A stretch of DNA of 64,000 nucleotides from Acheta domesticus (GCA_031308135.1 JAHLJT010000631.1:160184921-160248920), one strand, 5' to 3'; counted from the first letter of the stretch, positions 46,448 to 59,690 are shown. The notes: generated by a model not told the origin, from the letters alone. Translations and numbers: made by a program.

Positions 46448-47172
46448 TCAGGTCATTAGTCCCGTAAATGTAGCGCATTTGTTTCGCGGGAGGTGGCGGT
46501 ACCCCTCTGGATGACGAGATCCGGTCCCAACTTTACACATCAGCTTGCGAGGTTTTTTCACAATCAGGTATCTCCCACCAGTACCAGGCACCGCATCAGG
46601 CAGAACAAGCTCTAAGCTCTCGACTTATGTAGCAGTGTAGTACATGTAAACTGTAAATATACTGTAAGTAAGAGTGAGGATAGGTCAAGGATCAGGAAGG
46701 AAAGAACGCTCGTGATCATTGACCCGTTTGTAAAGGTACTGCTCCGGTATTCGCCAGAGCAGACCGCCGCTAGAATTCTCCTCCAGACAGCGACTGAAAT
46801 CGACCCACCTATATACATTACCGGCAGCGTGTAGGCGACTCTTTCAGGTCTTTCGCCACGTTCTATGGTACATCATGTGACCTTCTCTGAAGCAATCCGC
46901 TTGCGAGGATTTCTTTACTTTCTCACTGCCAGGATTTAGCTCTGCCGCTCATCTGACTCACACGCAGTCACGGAGGCGATGAGCTTCGGCATATAGGTGG
47001 TACCATTTTGCGTAGTAATGCGGGCAATGCGTGGCAACAGCGTATCGAATTGTTTTAGTGCTTATACTCTGCCGATACTTCAGCTAGGGTCGAAAATCCT
47101 TCCATCGTCGGAACTCAAACCCTTGGATCATCCCGGTCAGAGGCACGGCTGAGGCATCAATGAGCCACATAA
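46448..47172 (-). mobile_element. tRNA-derived SINE, interrupted copy
   Basis: Minus-strand head at 47085-47172 with A-box-like TGGCTCATTGATGCC and a B box GGGTTTGAGTTCC (47110-47122). The body and tail at 46448-46830 are alike to 62608-63095 (shared 'ctgctccg', 'cctccagacag', 'aaatgtagcg', 'aggtcattagtccc'). About 250 bp between (46830-47080) is unrelated, so it is an insertion or two nested copies. Confidence 0.6.
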
Positions 47173-47449
47173 GGCGGTAGAAAATTGAAAGAAAACTTTG
47201 CAGCCATAGTCATATAAAAGGTGTGTACTGTTTCGTTAGCACTCGAAAAAAAACAACAAAGGAACAGTTTCAGTTTGGACTGAAAATGAAAATATTTGAT
47301 AACAATATTTTCTGCCGCCAGCAACTGAACCCAATTTAAATTTAGAGCTAGTTGGACACTATGGTGTTGCAGTGTATATTGTGAGCTAGATTATGATTTC
47401 GCGCCCACTGATTAATATTATTACCTATTTCCCTCTTGGGCGAACGCTA

Positions 47450-47680
47450 CTTTCGGGTCCGAGCGCTGCCGACTGTCTTCGAATGCGGAAGACAGAAGAA
47501 GGCGTTCCGACCGCACCGCTAGGGGACGGCAGTCGCCGGGGCCGCGCCCTCTTGTTGCGCTCTCTGGCACCCAGCCCCACACCGCACCTCCCCGCGCCGC
47601 CGCCCCCACCACGAGGGCTCGGCGGGTGGCAACTTGCGAGACGGCGAGCGAGGGGGGGGGGGGGGGTGATGGTCTGGGGA
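47450..47680. other. GC-rich island
   Basis: C-rich then G-rich, ending in a long G run (47652-47667). No gene is supported. Confidence 0.4.
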
Positions 47681-48690
47681 AGTATCGCCTTTTCTATGAC
47701 TAGAAATGTGGCGAAAAACTTTGGAATGGGGGGCTAAGAGCTCTGTATACTTTGCTATTTTCGTAATGTTATTTTGCAAATAATCCTACATCCTCAATGG
47801 CAATTGTGTTGGTGCTATGAAATTAAACATTTGAACAAGTTCCTTTGTGCTACACAACTTAAAATGCTTCATATGGTGATCAATATATCGTGTTAAATGT
47901 CCTTGATGGCTGAGACACTCTCACCAGGGGTCTCGTAGATAGTTAATTTTAACCGTGTTGTATCAAACCTCTGGAATTCAAAGAATGTAATTTAAACTGC
48001 TCAGATTTAATGGGATTTTGTATTCTTTTTTTGTAATGCTTTGTAGAAATGAGTGCTATGATAATGCGGTAACTATACTAAAATTACAGTTTCGTTTCCT
48101 CGTTTTGCCTTGCAAACTTTCGCCTGTATAATAAATGCCCTGTTTGTTCGCGCTGAAATTAATGTTCATGCACATTCTGTCCCCCTTTTCTGTAAGGTTT
48201 TTGAGAAATTGTGAAGACATTTTTCCTTTTGATGACAATATTTGACATTAGTTATTCTGCCTATTACCACACTGCGAGTATCGACCGAATTCTCATACTT
48301 AGTGCATCACTGCTTACAAAGACGTCGTAATGAGACAGCAAATCTTCTAGGAGGAGGTCGGTCTGCTATTAAATATTTGTTCATAGTGTCAAGTTGCAGC
48401 AACTTTTCTGATATTGTAACTACGTAAAGAACTATCTGTGTACTATATGCTCTGCAAGTGCAATTGGAATATTCGAAAAAAAGTGCTTTGTTAAAATATT
48501 TAACTGGCTGTGTTGATTTTTACTGCCTTGTAAAATTAAAAGTTCATAAATAATTAAGTTTCTAATAAACATATTTATTTTCATAACTTCACTGACCAAA
48601 GTACATGGTTGAAAAACATATTTACACTGTACGCAAGCTACTGTGATTCGCAGACTGAAGTTGCCCGCCGGAGAGAATAGCACGTAAGTA
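47681..48690. other. AT-rich intergenic DNA
   Basis: Nothing recognised. Confidence 0.5.
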
Positions 48691-49075
48691 AAGAATGTGA
48701 CGCGGAGCTTCTAATAGTCGTGTTGCTGATTATAGGTTACTAAATTTTACACCTTTCCTCTTAACCATAGAGTGCATACGCATTAGCGGGAACTAATGAA
48801 AAGAACGCAGCGGAATACCAACAGCACTCAAACACTGCTCGCAGAGTTCAAGAGCAATGCTCACCGGGCCACGGGAGTCTGAGCGCAATAACACGAGAGA
48901 ACAGGGAGCGCCAAGCACCAGAGAACCCCCCCCCCTGGGACCATGAGAACTGCGCGCAGGGCGCCAGAGGAATACCTTGCCACAGCCCTCACTGCCATTG
49001 GTTGCTGGTACTAAAACGTAACTACCAATGACGATACCTATTACAGGGCGCGCTACTACAATTTTTATATAACTT
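48691..49075. other. Moderately GC intergenic stretch
   Basis: Contains a C run at 48927-48936 and TACGTAAC-like boxes. Nothing could be assigned. Confidence 0.3.
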
Positions 49076-50375
49076 TACCTATTTACCCATTACCTCTTTA
49101 CCAATTAATGCACTCAGATGATAATGTGAGTTAATAAAGTGTAGTTACCACTTTCTGATTATGTGGTTGGCAGCGTTAGAATGAGGATGGCATATTTTCT
49201 AGCACAGTTTTCCTAGCTTATGCCATGTTTGGACCTAAAATTGCAATTTTTCTTACTGAACCCTGTTATTTTACTTGGTAATAAGACAAGCCATCGAAAC
49301 TATGTACTTGTTAATGCATAGCCCGTAGAATACCAAACCGTGTACATGTTTAAATAAATTATATTTGTTAGATAAAAGAAGAGGAAATCATTTCTCCCCA
49401 AAAAATGGTTTAGAACTTTTGCAATTACTAAAAGTTCTTGTTACTCGCATGTGTTCCAGGAATTTAAAATAGTAATAGTAATAAACGAAACAAATTAATA
49501 AACCATTGGTAAATAATTTAAAAAAAACAAAAGAAGTTATTAATCAATGACCACTGTCTCCAAAGTTCAGACGCAAAAGCATAAAATATTTCTTAGATTT
49601 CATATTATGGTACAGCATACCAGTGGATACGTAGTTGTCTTACAAAGCTAAATATTCAGCAATATATTTTGGAGTTAATTAACTACATTAATAAATGCAG
49701 AACCTATTTTCCAGCGATAACAAAAGAATAAAATACACTAGCTGAGTTGTAGTCTCCCTATATTGGACAGGCTGACAGGAACGTCTCTAACAGACTTGGA
49801 GGACACTGGCGCATTGAGGTTGCACTTCACTTTAGCACTTCTGATTCCAATACATTTTAAAATATTACACGTAGAAAACAAAAGATAAAACTGAAATATT
49901 TTAGAAAAGTATGAAATTTTAATATTACTAAAGTTTCCTGTAAGATCCTGCTTCAATGAACAAACTAATGACACACATAGTACTATCCTTATACAGTAAT
50001 CCAGAAACCCTTCCCTTCCCGTCACTCGCCCCTTACTGTCCACCAATCGAGACAAATGATATGATATTCGGGGCGTGTCTGTTTCCGGGTGGTGAAACGG
50101 ATAATTGTTTGCGGATTCATCCAAAAATTCTGAGAAATTTTTTATAAAAGACTATTTTTTAATTCATAAGAAACTAAAACACGTTTTGGATGACTTACAG
50201 AACCTACAGGGCTGATCAATAGTTTATTGAATTCCTCTCGGCAAGACAAATCGATTGACACAATTCTTAGACAGCTGTTTCCACGATATTCTGAAAGAAT
50301 TCTAGAGAAACAACGTTACGACTTGGTTCATCAGACTGACTATAACCTATTTCTGTAATGAAGCAAAAAATTTCC
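49076..50375. other. AT-rich intergenic DNA
   Basis: Nothing recognised. Confidence 0.5.

Positions 50376-50378
<3 letters not shown>

Positions 50379-50423
<45 letters not shown>
50379..50423. repeat. (TA)n microsatellite
   Basis: About 22 TA units directly against the 3' side of the mariner remnant. TA-rich DNA is the mariner target, so insertion into it is plausible. Confidence 0.9.
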
Positions 50424-50428
<5 letters not shown>

Positions 50429-50448
50429 CTCATAATAGAATACGTTGT

Positions 50449-51507
50449 CTACATTTCAACACAGTCTCCGAGAACACTTATACATATATCCGATCGTTCT
50501 CATAATTTGAATACGCCTCTAGCATTAAATCCCTTGGGCTGAACTCGAAGCCACTTTTGCAGAAGATCTTTAACGTCTTCATTTCATGGAAAATGTTTTC
50601 CACCTAAAACCTCTTTCAGGGGTCCAAACAGGTAGAAGCCCGATTGGGCGAGATCGGGGCTGCAGAGGGGATGTGGAAGGAATCCCCTCCCCCCAGTTTT
50701 TGAAGTATCTCTTGAGTTATGCGTGCCGTATGTGAGCGTGCGTAGTCATTTAGAAAAATTACCCCTTCTGTCAAGAGCCCACGACTTTTCACCCGAATGG
50801 CAGGCTTTGATTTGTTTTCGTGTATGTTACTATAATAATGGTTTTTGATAGTTTGTTGATCTTCGAGATAATCATAATCAAAAAAGCCCTTTTGAGTCCC
50901 AGAATATTGTGAGAAGGACGTTACCTGCAGACGCCTCACTCTTAAATTTCTCCCGAGGTAGAGAATTCGTTTGCTTCCATTGAAGGCCTTGTCGCTTGGA
51001 TTCAGACTCATGATGTTGAATCCATGTTTCATCTCATTTTACTATTTTTTGAATGTTGCATTATTTAAAATGAAACACCTTTCTTTCAATTGTCGACTGA
51101 TTTGAAGTCTCATCTTTGTACCTGTAAGTTGTCTTGGAACCCATCTCGGACCGGTTTTCTTGGACTGCAATTTTTTCTGAATGATATTATGGACAGTTCC
51201 ACACTCGCGTACACTTCTTTAACTATCAGCTCAACATTAATATGCATATTTTCTTGAATTAAAGCGTCAAGGCAGAAAAAATGCAAATTCGATCGGCCGT
51301 TAACTTCGTGGCTCCTCAGACACACACACACAGGGCCACTTTTAAACTGATCCACCCCTTTTTACACGTTCGAACGGTTGAAACAATTGCTGTCGTACAC
51401 TTTCAGCATCCTGCTGTGATTTTCACAATCTTTTACACCCTCTGTGACTAAAAACCTAATACAGCACGTTGTTCTTCGACGGTGCAATACTCGAAAGTAC
51501 CCGACAT
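50449..51507 (-). pseudogene. mariner transposase, near full-length fossil
   Basis: Reads from ATG at 51505-51507 (MSGTFEYCTVEEQRAVL) to TAG at 50449-50451 on the minus strand, 1,059 bp, close to the usual mariner coding length (about 345 codons). Recognisable blocks in order: a first HTH-like part with VYDSNCFNRSNV and DQFKSG; a second HTH with NIIQKKLQSKKTGPRWVPRQ; DETWIQHHE; LLTIFWDSKG; FLNDYARSHTARITQEILQK; PLCSPDLAQSGFYLFGPLKE; and a C-terminal ERSDICISVLGD. The three catalytic-Asp blocks (DETW, NDYARSH, SPDL) are still visible, consistent with D,D34D. In-frame stops (an early one after VLGF) and several frame changes make it inactive, and the segment before DETW seems shortened. Confidence 0.9.
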
Positions 51508-51699
51508 TGTTAAATGAGTGATTTCCAGGTTATGTTTACAAGATGCCGAACATAAACAAGTACCATAAAAAGTATGGCAATTTGACGTTTTCAGAATATT
51601 GTATTTATAAATTGAACAGTTTTTGCGCAGTAGCGAATTGTCCTCGTTTCTTATTGAATGACCTACGTGTGTATATATTATAACCTAATCGTTATCAGA

Positions 51700-54085
51700 C
51701 GTCCGAATGATAAGAAACGAACAGAGGAGAGTGATTGAGCATTCAAAACGGGCGCGCGCTTAGTGGAGAGTCTCGTGGCACACAGGGCGATTCTTTCCCG
51801 GGGTGGGGAACGAGGAACGAGAACGGCAGGAGTGAGAGCGGAGAAATGGCGACGGACACATGGTTGTGCCAGTGCTGATGTTTTTAAGACGCGAAAGTGA
51901 TCGATAAAAGTGGCAGAACGGCGTCAGTGGGAGTCGAGGGACAGAGAATGAGTTTCGGGGAAAGAATTAGTGATTGATGATGGACATAGTAGGCATAGGG
52001 GACATAGGGGGCATAGTGGAAAATGGACCTGTATCCTTGCCGAGCAGGACACACAGCGGATACGAGTTCGGCGAGGAAAATATTGTAACAGTGAAGACCG
52101 GTTGAAATCTTCTGGAGACGACCTGGGCTTGGAATAGGCGGCGGTGGAGGCGGTGCAACGCTGGGGGCACGACCACTCGCCGGTAGAAAGGAGCCGAGCG
52201 GAGCCGACCAGGGCCGAGCGCGGGTGACGCTGCAGGACGACGCGGAAGCACAATTCTGAGTATTAGACATTTTATGAAGGGGGAATCAGAAGAAGTCTAG
52301 TGGGTGGGCAGTATGGTGCAGGATTATTCAGAATGCATGATGTAATGGATTGATTCTAGTGATTCAAAATAATTAAGTAATTTGTTCCAAGTTAATTAAT
52401 AACGAGTGTTATTTGAGGAGGTATATTCAATTAGGTTCACATATGAATTACCAATTAGAAGCGAAAACAATGTAATTTGTTTATAAGAAATTTAATTAAT
52501 GTATAATAATAATAATGGTGAAGTAGAGAATTTTCAATTATTTGTGAATATGCCGGCAAATGTCATATCAAGGCGATCCCCCAAAAACCAGCCCTGCTGC
52601 TTTCATCATCGTTCAAGATTATTTGGGTGAAGCTTTCAGTACATGTCTGGCAGGAGAATCAGGGAGAGTACGGTTACAATATATATATATATATTGTGAT
52701 AAGTGGATAATAATGGAGAAAATTACTGAAGAAAACACGAAAGAGACGGAGGATGAATTTGAACGACCGCGCAAAGCTGGGCGCGTTTGGAGCGGCAGCG
52801 GTAACTGACCAGGAGGGGTACCGGCCAAGAGTGATAAGGGAGCAATCCCCGCTCGCGTCATTTTGAGGAGAAAGGAGGGGAGGTGCGGCTTGACTGGAAG
52901 AAAAATTCCTTCTTCTTATCTTGGCAGCGGTGTTGAACGGTCGTTTCTACATCAGTAAAGAGAGTATAGGACTTGTGGAGAGAAAGTGCTCGTAATCGTT
53001 GCGCAGTAATTTCGCTAGTTAGCAAAGCGATATTTCAGGATGCCGTGATATAATTTAAACTGTGGATTAATAGTCATGCTGAATAATTCCGAGCTTTAGA
53101 AAGTGAGTCGAAAACAGTTAATTAGGCAATTACTACCCGGTAATTGGTGCGAGCCGAGAACTTTGATAGAGCAACTGTTCGTGTAAACGGCCGCGTTCCA
53201 GCGCATGAGCGCATGAACAATATTCAAATTCACGAACCAGACAAGAAGCGAAGAGGACGGAAGATCGTGCAAGAACGTGTTGAAGGCGGCGCGGGAGGAC
53301 TCGTGACCGCTTGGAACTCGCCCTTGGCCGCGCACAGCAGCTGGGTGTTCGAGGAGGCGACAGCGCGAGGGCGTGTGACCTTCGCAGCAGTTCCATTGGC
53401 TGGTGTGAGAAGACGACGAACGTTGAGTATTGAAAAGTTTCGTGCTGGGTATAGCGAGAGAGTGGAACTGTGAGAAGACGTGTTATTTAACCAGAACTAG
53501 TCACGAGAACTGGGGAGGGGAAATAACTAGTGACGGAGCTATTTGCAATTTACTAGACATTTTCCATATTCCAAGTCAATGACCAAAGAGGGGAGTTAAA
53601 ATCTAATCGAAATTTGATAACATGTAATATTTCTTGTTCAATATGAGGGATTTCTTTTGTAAAATAGCTTTAAGAATTTTGGATGAGAAATTATGTTGAA
53701 AGCGATTATGAACAAAGGGGTAATTTCTGTGTAAATAATTATTTGAAGAATTGGGGTCAAAGTTGATGTTAAATTTGTGTGTAAATTAGCAGTAAGTGGT
53801 ATTGCCAGTAAATTTGCGTGGGATCCCATTTGCACAGGCCTGAATAAATTGCTGGTGAATAGTTTCTGAAAGGTATTTGAAACGATCAATGCTATAATTT
53901 CATTTGTCATTATGATTCCTTTATTTGGGAATCTTTAGATGGAATAAATCCTGACTTATTATCAGAAAGGCGTTAAACTGAATCACATGCGATTCCGAAT
54001 CACGTCTCCTCCCTGCCAAGACCCCTGCGCCTTTTCAGGTTCTTAAAAAATAATTAGGATTATTGTGGCGAAGTACCGTCACAAA
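51700..54085. other. G-rich, moderately GC noncoding stretch of unknown nature
   Basis: Higher GC than the surroundings at 51720-52290 and 52730-53530, with AT-rich spacers. There are no domain-like frames on either strand. The purine-rich plus strand, short AATAAA-like sites and similarity in character to 55430-56300 suggest one transcribed or LTR-like unit split by the foldback element at 54095-55356, but I find no LTR pair, primer site or gag/pol remnant. Confidence 0.3.
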
Positions 54086-54094
54086 ATATATATA

Positions 54095-55354
54095 CAGGGT
54101 GAGTCACGTAACTTTAGCACCTCCTGTAACTTTTGAACGGTTGAAGTTATTGCAATGCAGTTTTCACAGAAGTGCATGAGGGAAAGGGGCTAATTGATAT
54201 GTGCATTAATTTCTATTTTATCACTTGTATTTTACGAGATTTTTAGGTAACTTTGTTTTTTCAAATGGAACTATACATATTTTTTCAGTCCACCATGACG
54301 AGCGTAAAAAGACGAATCCAATGATGTACATATTGTTATATGTTAGATAAGGATTTTTTTGATTAATTTTGATTTTTGCGACCGGGGTTTAACGGACGTT
54401 TGAATAGTCCACCACACAAGGTCATGCAGCGCTCCACCAGCACACGTGCGCCCGGCGAAGGGAAGGGAAGGGGAGGGATCTTATTTGAAAATACGAAACA
54501 TAGTATTCCAAGTATTCACAAAACCATTGCAGTTTTTTCCTGAACTGTGCTTTCCATCCTTCTGCATTTTCACATTTTCGTCTTTCTTTGATTGAAGGAA
54601 TTAAAGGATGGAAAATGAGGATTTGTCATAAGTTTGTATTGTAATAAAATTGTTTATAACTTCAACTCCATTTAATGGGATTTCATAAGATACGTAGTAA
54701 TGGGATCTTGAAACAAAGCACAATAAGAATAAATAATTAAAACTGTACAAAAATATATTGTATATTTTGAGCAAACAATTTCAATGTTAATACGAATATA
54801 ATAATAACTTAGGGATAGAAATAATCTTATTTCAATAATACTACTTAAGACAAATCCGTATTTTCAATCCTAAGAAACCCAAATTACTGAAAATGGATTA
54901 AGATGAAAAGGAGAGTTCAGGAAAAAAGTGCAACAGTTTTGTGAATATTTTTCGTATCCTCAAGTACTAAAATCCCTTCCCTTCCCCGACCCCCGCGTTT
55001 GCTGGGGAAGCGCTGCGTGACCTTGTGGGGCTGACAGTTACAATGAAAATATCCGTTAAACACTAGTCGCAAAAAAATTACAATTACTCAAAAAAAATGC
55101 CTATCTAACATATGACAATATTTACATCTTTGGATTTATCTTTTACGCTTGTCATGATAGACTGAAAAAATATGTATAGTCCCATTTCAAAAAACAAAGT
55201 TACCTCAAATATCTCGTAAAATAAAAGTGATAAAAGAGAAATCAATACATATATCAATTAGCCCCATTCCCTCATTCACTTCCGTGAAAACTGCATTGCA
55301 ATATCTTCAACCGTTCAAAAGTTACAGGAGGTGCTAAAGTTACGTGACTCACCC

Positions 55355-55356
<2 letters not shown>
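54095..55356. mobile_element. Long-TIR foldback element, 1,262 bp
   Basis: Begins CAGGGTGAGTCACGTAAC and ends with its exact complement. The inverted arms are about 480 bp each (54095-54575 and 54885-55356) with moderate divergence and a spacer of about 310 bp. Flanks are TA-rich (tatata on the left, tgtgtatata on the right), in keeping with a TA or TATA target. There is no transposase, so it is non-autonomous. CAGGGTG ends are seen in several Tc1/mariner-like families. Confidence 0.75.

Positions 55357-55360
<4 letters not shown>

Positions 55361-55413
<53 letters not shown>
55361..55413. repeat. (TA)n microsatellite
   Basis: About 26 TA units adjoining the right end of the foldback element. 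Confidence 0.9.
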
Positions 55414-55415
<2 letters not shown>

Positions 55416-55429
55416 TAGCGATAAGAAGC

Positions 55430-56620
55430 TTATCGGAAAACAGGTTTTCAAATCGCGCGCGGTGGCAAGAGCGACTCGAGAACCGGGCGAAAACGGATCA
55501 GGAGCGACGGACCGTGAGGGAAATACCTGGCTGGCTGGAGCAGCGATGGCCGACGCTTGGTAGCGGAGAACACGCTGTGCGCGGAGCGAACGTAAGAATT
55601 GGCAATCTAGTGGCATCTGTGGCGAAAATGTGACTGTGGGTGGTTGAGAGATTGGAATGAGGACCCCAGTGAACACTGATGTTAAGGAACTACAACTAGT
55701 ACGTACATTGACCGCGAAATTAAGAAAAGTGCAGGACACGTGAGAACGCGCCATTGGACGACGAAGCGGCGGCTCCGACACGGAGGGACAAAGATGCCGG
55801 CCTGCGGTAAAATTGTCGAGGAGGTAACGCTGCTACAGTAATATTGTAACCGTGTGTAGTTGGGAACCTACATTCGTGAAAAGTAGAATTAGTGATAGTC
55901 AGACCTCGAACGCGTAGCTGGTGGAAGTGCTGAAGAAGAATTCTGCTGACGACTGTTGAGAACTAGACATGCCGGTGTTTCCCCCCGTGTGAGCAGAGGG
56001 TAATACGAGCTCAAGATGGAGTGGGGATTCACGAATAACAAAAATCACGGGACGAAAACGCGCCATGGCCGGCCGCACCGCTCCCCAAGGTCACCGGACA
56101 GCGCAGTGCAGCGCGCTGGGCAGCCAGAGGCCGGGGCACCAACACTCGCGGCGGTGGGGCGAGCTACGTAGAAGGCGAACTGTTACTTACCAGGTATTCT
56201 CAACTAGCCCGGTGGAGAAGTGGAAAGGGAACAGGAAAGAGAATATCCTTATTGAAAGTAGCATGTAGGGAGTAATAACGGGGTTGCTTGTTGCCGGATA
56301 GGTGTACGCACCATGACGTTGAACTAATCAGAATAGCAAATGGCAGTCGAATGGCTAATTAAGACAGTGAATGCAACTGTATGTCTAGCGTAGAATAGTG
56401 AAGCACAGTATCATGTAACAGAAGCAAGTATCATTGTAAATTTTCATGATGAATAAATGTTGGTTTATGTGTCTTTATTAAAAGTAAATACATGTATTTT
56501 CGTTCAAGTTGGTAAGAACCCGAGCCCACGGGAAGGACTCCTGTCCCTTATCAATCCATATTATTTTATTTGATCTGTAAAGTACTATACTCACGGTACG
56601 TTACATATATTATCTTGCAA
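55430..56620. other. Moderately GC noncoding stretch with a terminal AATAAA
   Basis: GC-richer from 55440 to 56200, then AT-rich with 'gatgaataaatgttgg' at 56450 and 'acaaataaacg' at 56625, which could be polyadenylation signals of a plus-strand transcript. No domain-like frame. It may belong with 51700-54085. Confidence 0.3.
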
Positions 56621-57044
56621 AGAACAAATAAACGTTTTTAATTTGAAAATGCCCGACAGAAGTTTCACCCTTCATATTAAATGGATCTGGCAACTTTGTT
56701 CGTGCAAAATAGCCACTAACGTATGGGAACCACATTACTAAGGGTAAGTATTGTGTGACGATATTTATTGTTCACATGCTTTTACTATTTTTTATCTTTC
56801 TCATAATTTAATCATGTGTCATTTACTTTCTGAAAGGTAAACCTTGAAGATTATTAAACTCCTTTAAAGGCGTCCGATCAAGTGTAATTTTCAAATGTGA
56901 ATCGAACTTGTTAATATAGTACCATTTTGTAGAAAATAACTTCTTTTTTCCTTATCCAATTAGTAGAACTGTAGCTTACTTCTCCCTTAACGTTACTCCT
57001 AAGCCAAGCATTGTTTTTCTGCATCTACATTCCGTCCATTTCCT

Positions 57045-57390
57045 TTCCTTCTGCTCCTCCGCAACTTACGTATGTTCTGAGGAGATCTAATTTCCAGGGC
57101 CCTCTCTCCAGCAGCCTCGCTCCGCTTCGCTTTTCCCCTGGCCAGACACTCAGGGGGCCGAGGCGTCAGAGAGTGGGGCGTGGCGGGAGAGGTCGAGTGG
57201 GGCGGGCGCGCACCGCCATCCCTCTTGGCCCGCCATCCCACGGCGCGTAATTGCATTGACTCCGAGAGGGCCCAAAGAAACAAACAGACGCATCCTGGAG
57301 AGACCGTTTAATGAAGCGGTCATCGATTGGAAACCAGAACCCGGCTCTTCAGCTCCTTCCGCCCGACCACGTCTTCTTGGTAAGAGCTTC
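57045..57390. other. GC/CpG-rich island
   Basis: About 340 bp, CpG-rich, containing 'cggcgcgtaattgcattgac', an AATTGC core in GC-rich DNA as in the islands at 37.9 and 59.3 kb. No gene is supported. Confidence 0.4.
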
Positions 57391-59310
57391 TTAAACTTGT
57401 TACCCTTCCGGAATAGCACGTGCCGCAGGGTCTACTCCCCTCTCGTCTTACCAACATTTCCTGCAGAAACTTGATAGTATACCCTTGGCTCTTCTCTGGT
57501 CGATTTAAGTGTTGTATCTTCGCTTGTAATCCATTCACTATTATGTTTCATGAGGATATTCTGTGATAATATTTTAAAGATGCTGAAGTTACCCTTAACT
57601 CTCTGAAAATACCCATTCCTTTTCATTCTTTTAAAAACTACAAAAGATTCAAAATGTATATTTACAAAAATAGAAGATGTGCATGGCAGTTGGAAGGCTC
57701 CATCGGGTATTCCAGCTGGTGAGAGCGTCGTTACATCGTCTTTATAACCGCCTTACGAGTTGACTTAAGAGGCGAAGTATACGGGCAGTCTCCCAGACAG
57801 TACAAACTCGGACAGGGCTGATTTCATCTGATTGGCTAGCGATGAGTCGCCACGAACCATATCGCCAAGGGGTAGGTGGCGGTGGAAGCTGTGATGAACA
57901 ACTTCCACCGCCAATAGCATTCGAAATCTTGGACCAAGCACCCTTACAGAAATGGCGTCCACCCCGCCACCTAAGTTAAGTTCGAATGTAAGATATTCTA
58001 GATCCAAGGATATATCCAAATATCTATCCAAGCATGGCGCAATCGCGATGTCATCGGAATTAAAGAAGTTATTTCCAAAGTAACTTACCTTCATTGCTTT
58101 CTTTCTACTTTTATATTCAATGTATTCCTAAGACGGTTTGTCATCATGCTACCAAATATTATGTCCTAAAATGTCACACCTCTTACTTTAAACGGTTGTA
58201 AATAGATTAGAGAAGTCACACAAATTTGATTTTGATAATCCGCGTATGCTAGACAGAGAACAGCGATACCATGCGCGTTTAATGTCGGAAACACGGCATA
58301 TCAAGTTAAATACTACTATTAATTCAGTGCTGGAAATAATATTTTCACTTAGGTATACGATGTATGTTCTGAGTAAGATTAAACAATAATGGTTTACTAT
58401 ATAAAATTAATTGTGGCTCTCCGTCTCATGGGTTACATCTCCCTCCCGTTCTATCGTAAGTTGTTTGCCGGTACTTCAATATTGATTATAGTAATGATTA
58501 ATTTCCTTCTGCTTCTTGGCAGGCTAGTTATTCTACCCTCGCTCTGGACTTGGGTTCTTGGTTCTGTCTTATCTCTTTCCCCTCCTTCCCTTCCCTTCCG
58601 CTTTCCACCTCTCCTTTTCCCTTTCCTCCGCCTCTTTCCTTATCTCGTTGGTTCCTGCAGATACAATCAGTACTCTGTCAGGCGCTCCTAAATCGTTCAG
58701 CTCTAATGACCAGAAATGGTGAGTATTGGCAAAGGGACTTAGGTTCACTTATGGGAAAATACGACTTGCACAAGTCAATGAGAATTTACAATCAATTAGC
58801 CTAAGATGGCTTGTAATATAATTGTAATGTAATTTTACTGCCTTTAAATATGATCAATGAATAACAACCTTTCCAAGGTAAGAATCGGCTCACTTGTACT
58901 TTGTATTTATGTTATATGGTCTTACTAGAAGATTTTCGCAATTCTTTTCTCAATAGTTTGTTTTTCCAGACACAATTACCTGAAGAAGCGACCGAAAATT
59001 GGGGCCGCGAAACGTTGTAATGTTTTTTAAGTTTTATCAAGATTACATGTGTTATTTTATCAAGAACAAGTGTTCCCTTCCAAGAAGTTATTGCCTATAA
59101 TAAAAGAAAACTGAATATTCGAACAGAAATAACAGACAATCCAAGTGTGATCCAGTTTCTAATGCACACTATTTATAAATTATCTTCCAGACTATTTAAT
59201 TTTTTTCTAGGGCTATTTTAAAATTACTGTAATTAAATTAAATCATAAAAAATGAAAGATTTTTCACCAAGCAAAACCCATACAGTAATTTAATCCAATT
59301 ATGAACTCAA
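57391..59310. other. Intergenic DNA
   Basis: Contains an 11-bp-stem hairpin at 57878-57912 and a polypyrimidine stretch at 58565-58650. The minus-strand frame at 57765-58094 is open for 109 codons but not recognisable. Confidence 0.35.
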
Positions 59311-59314
59311 TGGA

Positions 59315-59690
59315 CGCGTAATTGCGTGAATGCTACCAGTTCCGAGCTTCTTCTCCGTCATTCCCGAGTGCTGAGCGGCGGGGCGGGTGGCACTGGCTGC
59401 GTGGAGCGCGAGGCGCAGGGGGCGTAGGGCACGGCGCCTCCGCAATGACGGCTCAGGCCATTGTGCCTCCGCGATAAGATATGATTCGCGCGGTTTACGC
59501 GTCAGCACAGGTACAATAGCCGCACGCAAGTGGCGCACCGCTTCCTCGCGCGTAATCAACGCCCGCTGCTGGTTGTCGCGCCGCTCGCTCTGTCTCTTAC
59601 GCGACTGCCACTGCGTGTGGCCCAGGTCCTCGCCCCTGCACTCCCCCTTAACACTAACCCCCAGTAACTGACAACATCCCCAGCCTGACC
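59315..59690. other. GC/CpG-rich island
   Basis: Starts at 'gacgcgtaattgcgtgaatg' and runs about 370 bp with many CpG. Open frames are compositional. It is a candidate regulatory island. Confidence 0.4.

Noticed and set aside
58389..58691. 100-codon frame with hydrophobic segments
   Set aside because: The hydrophobic character comes from a polypyrimidine tract; no family resemblance.
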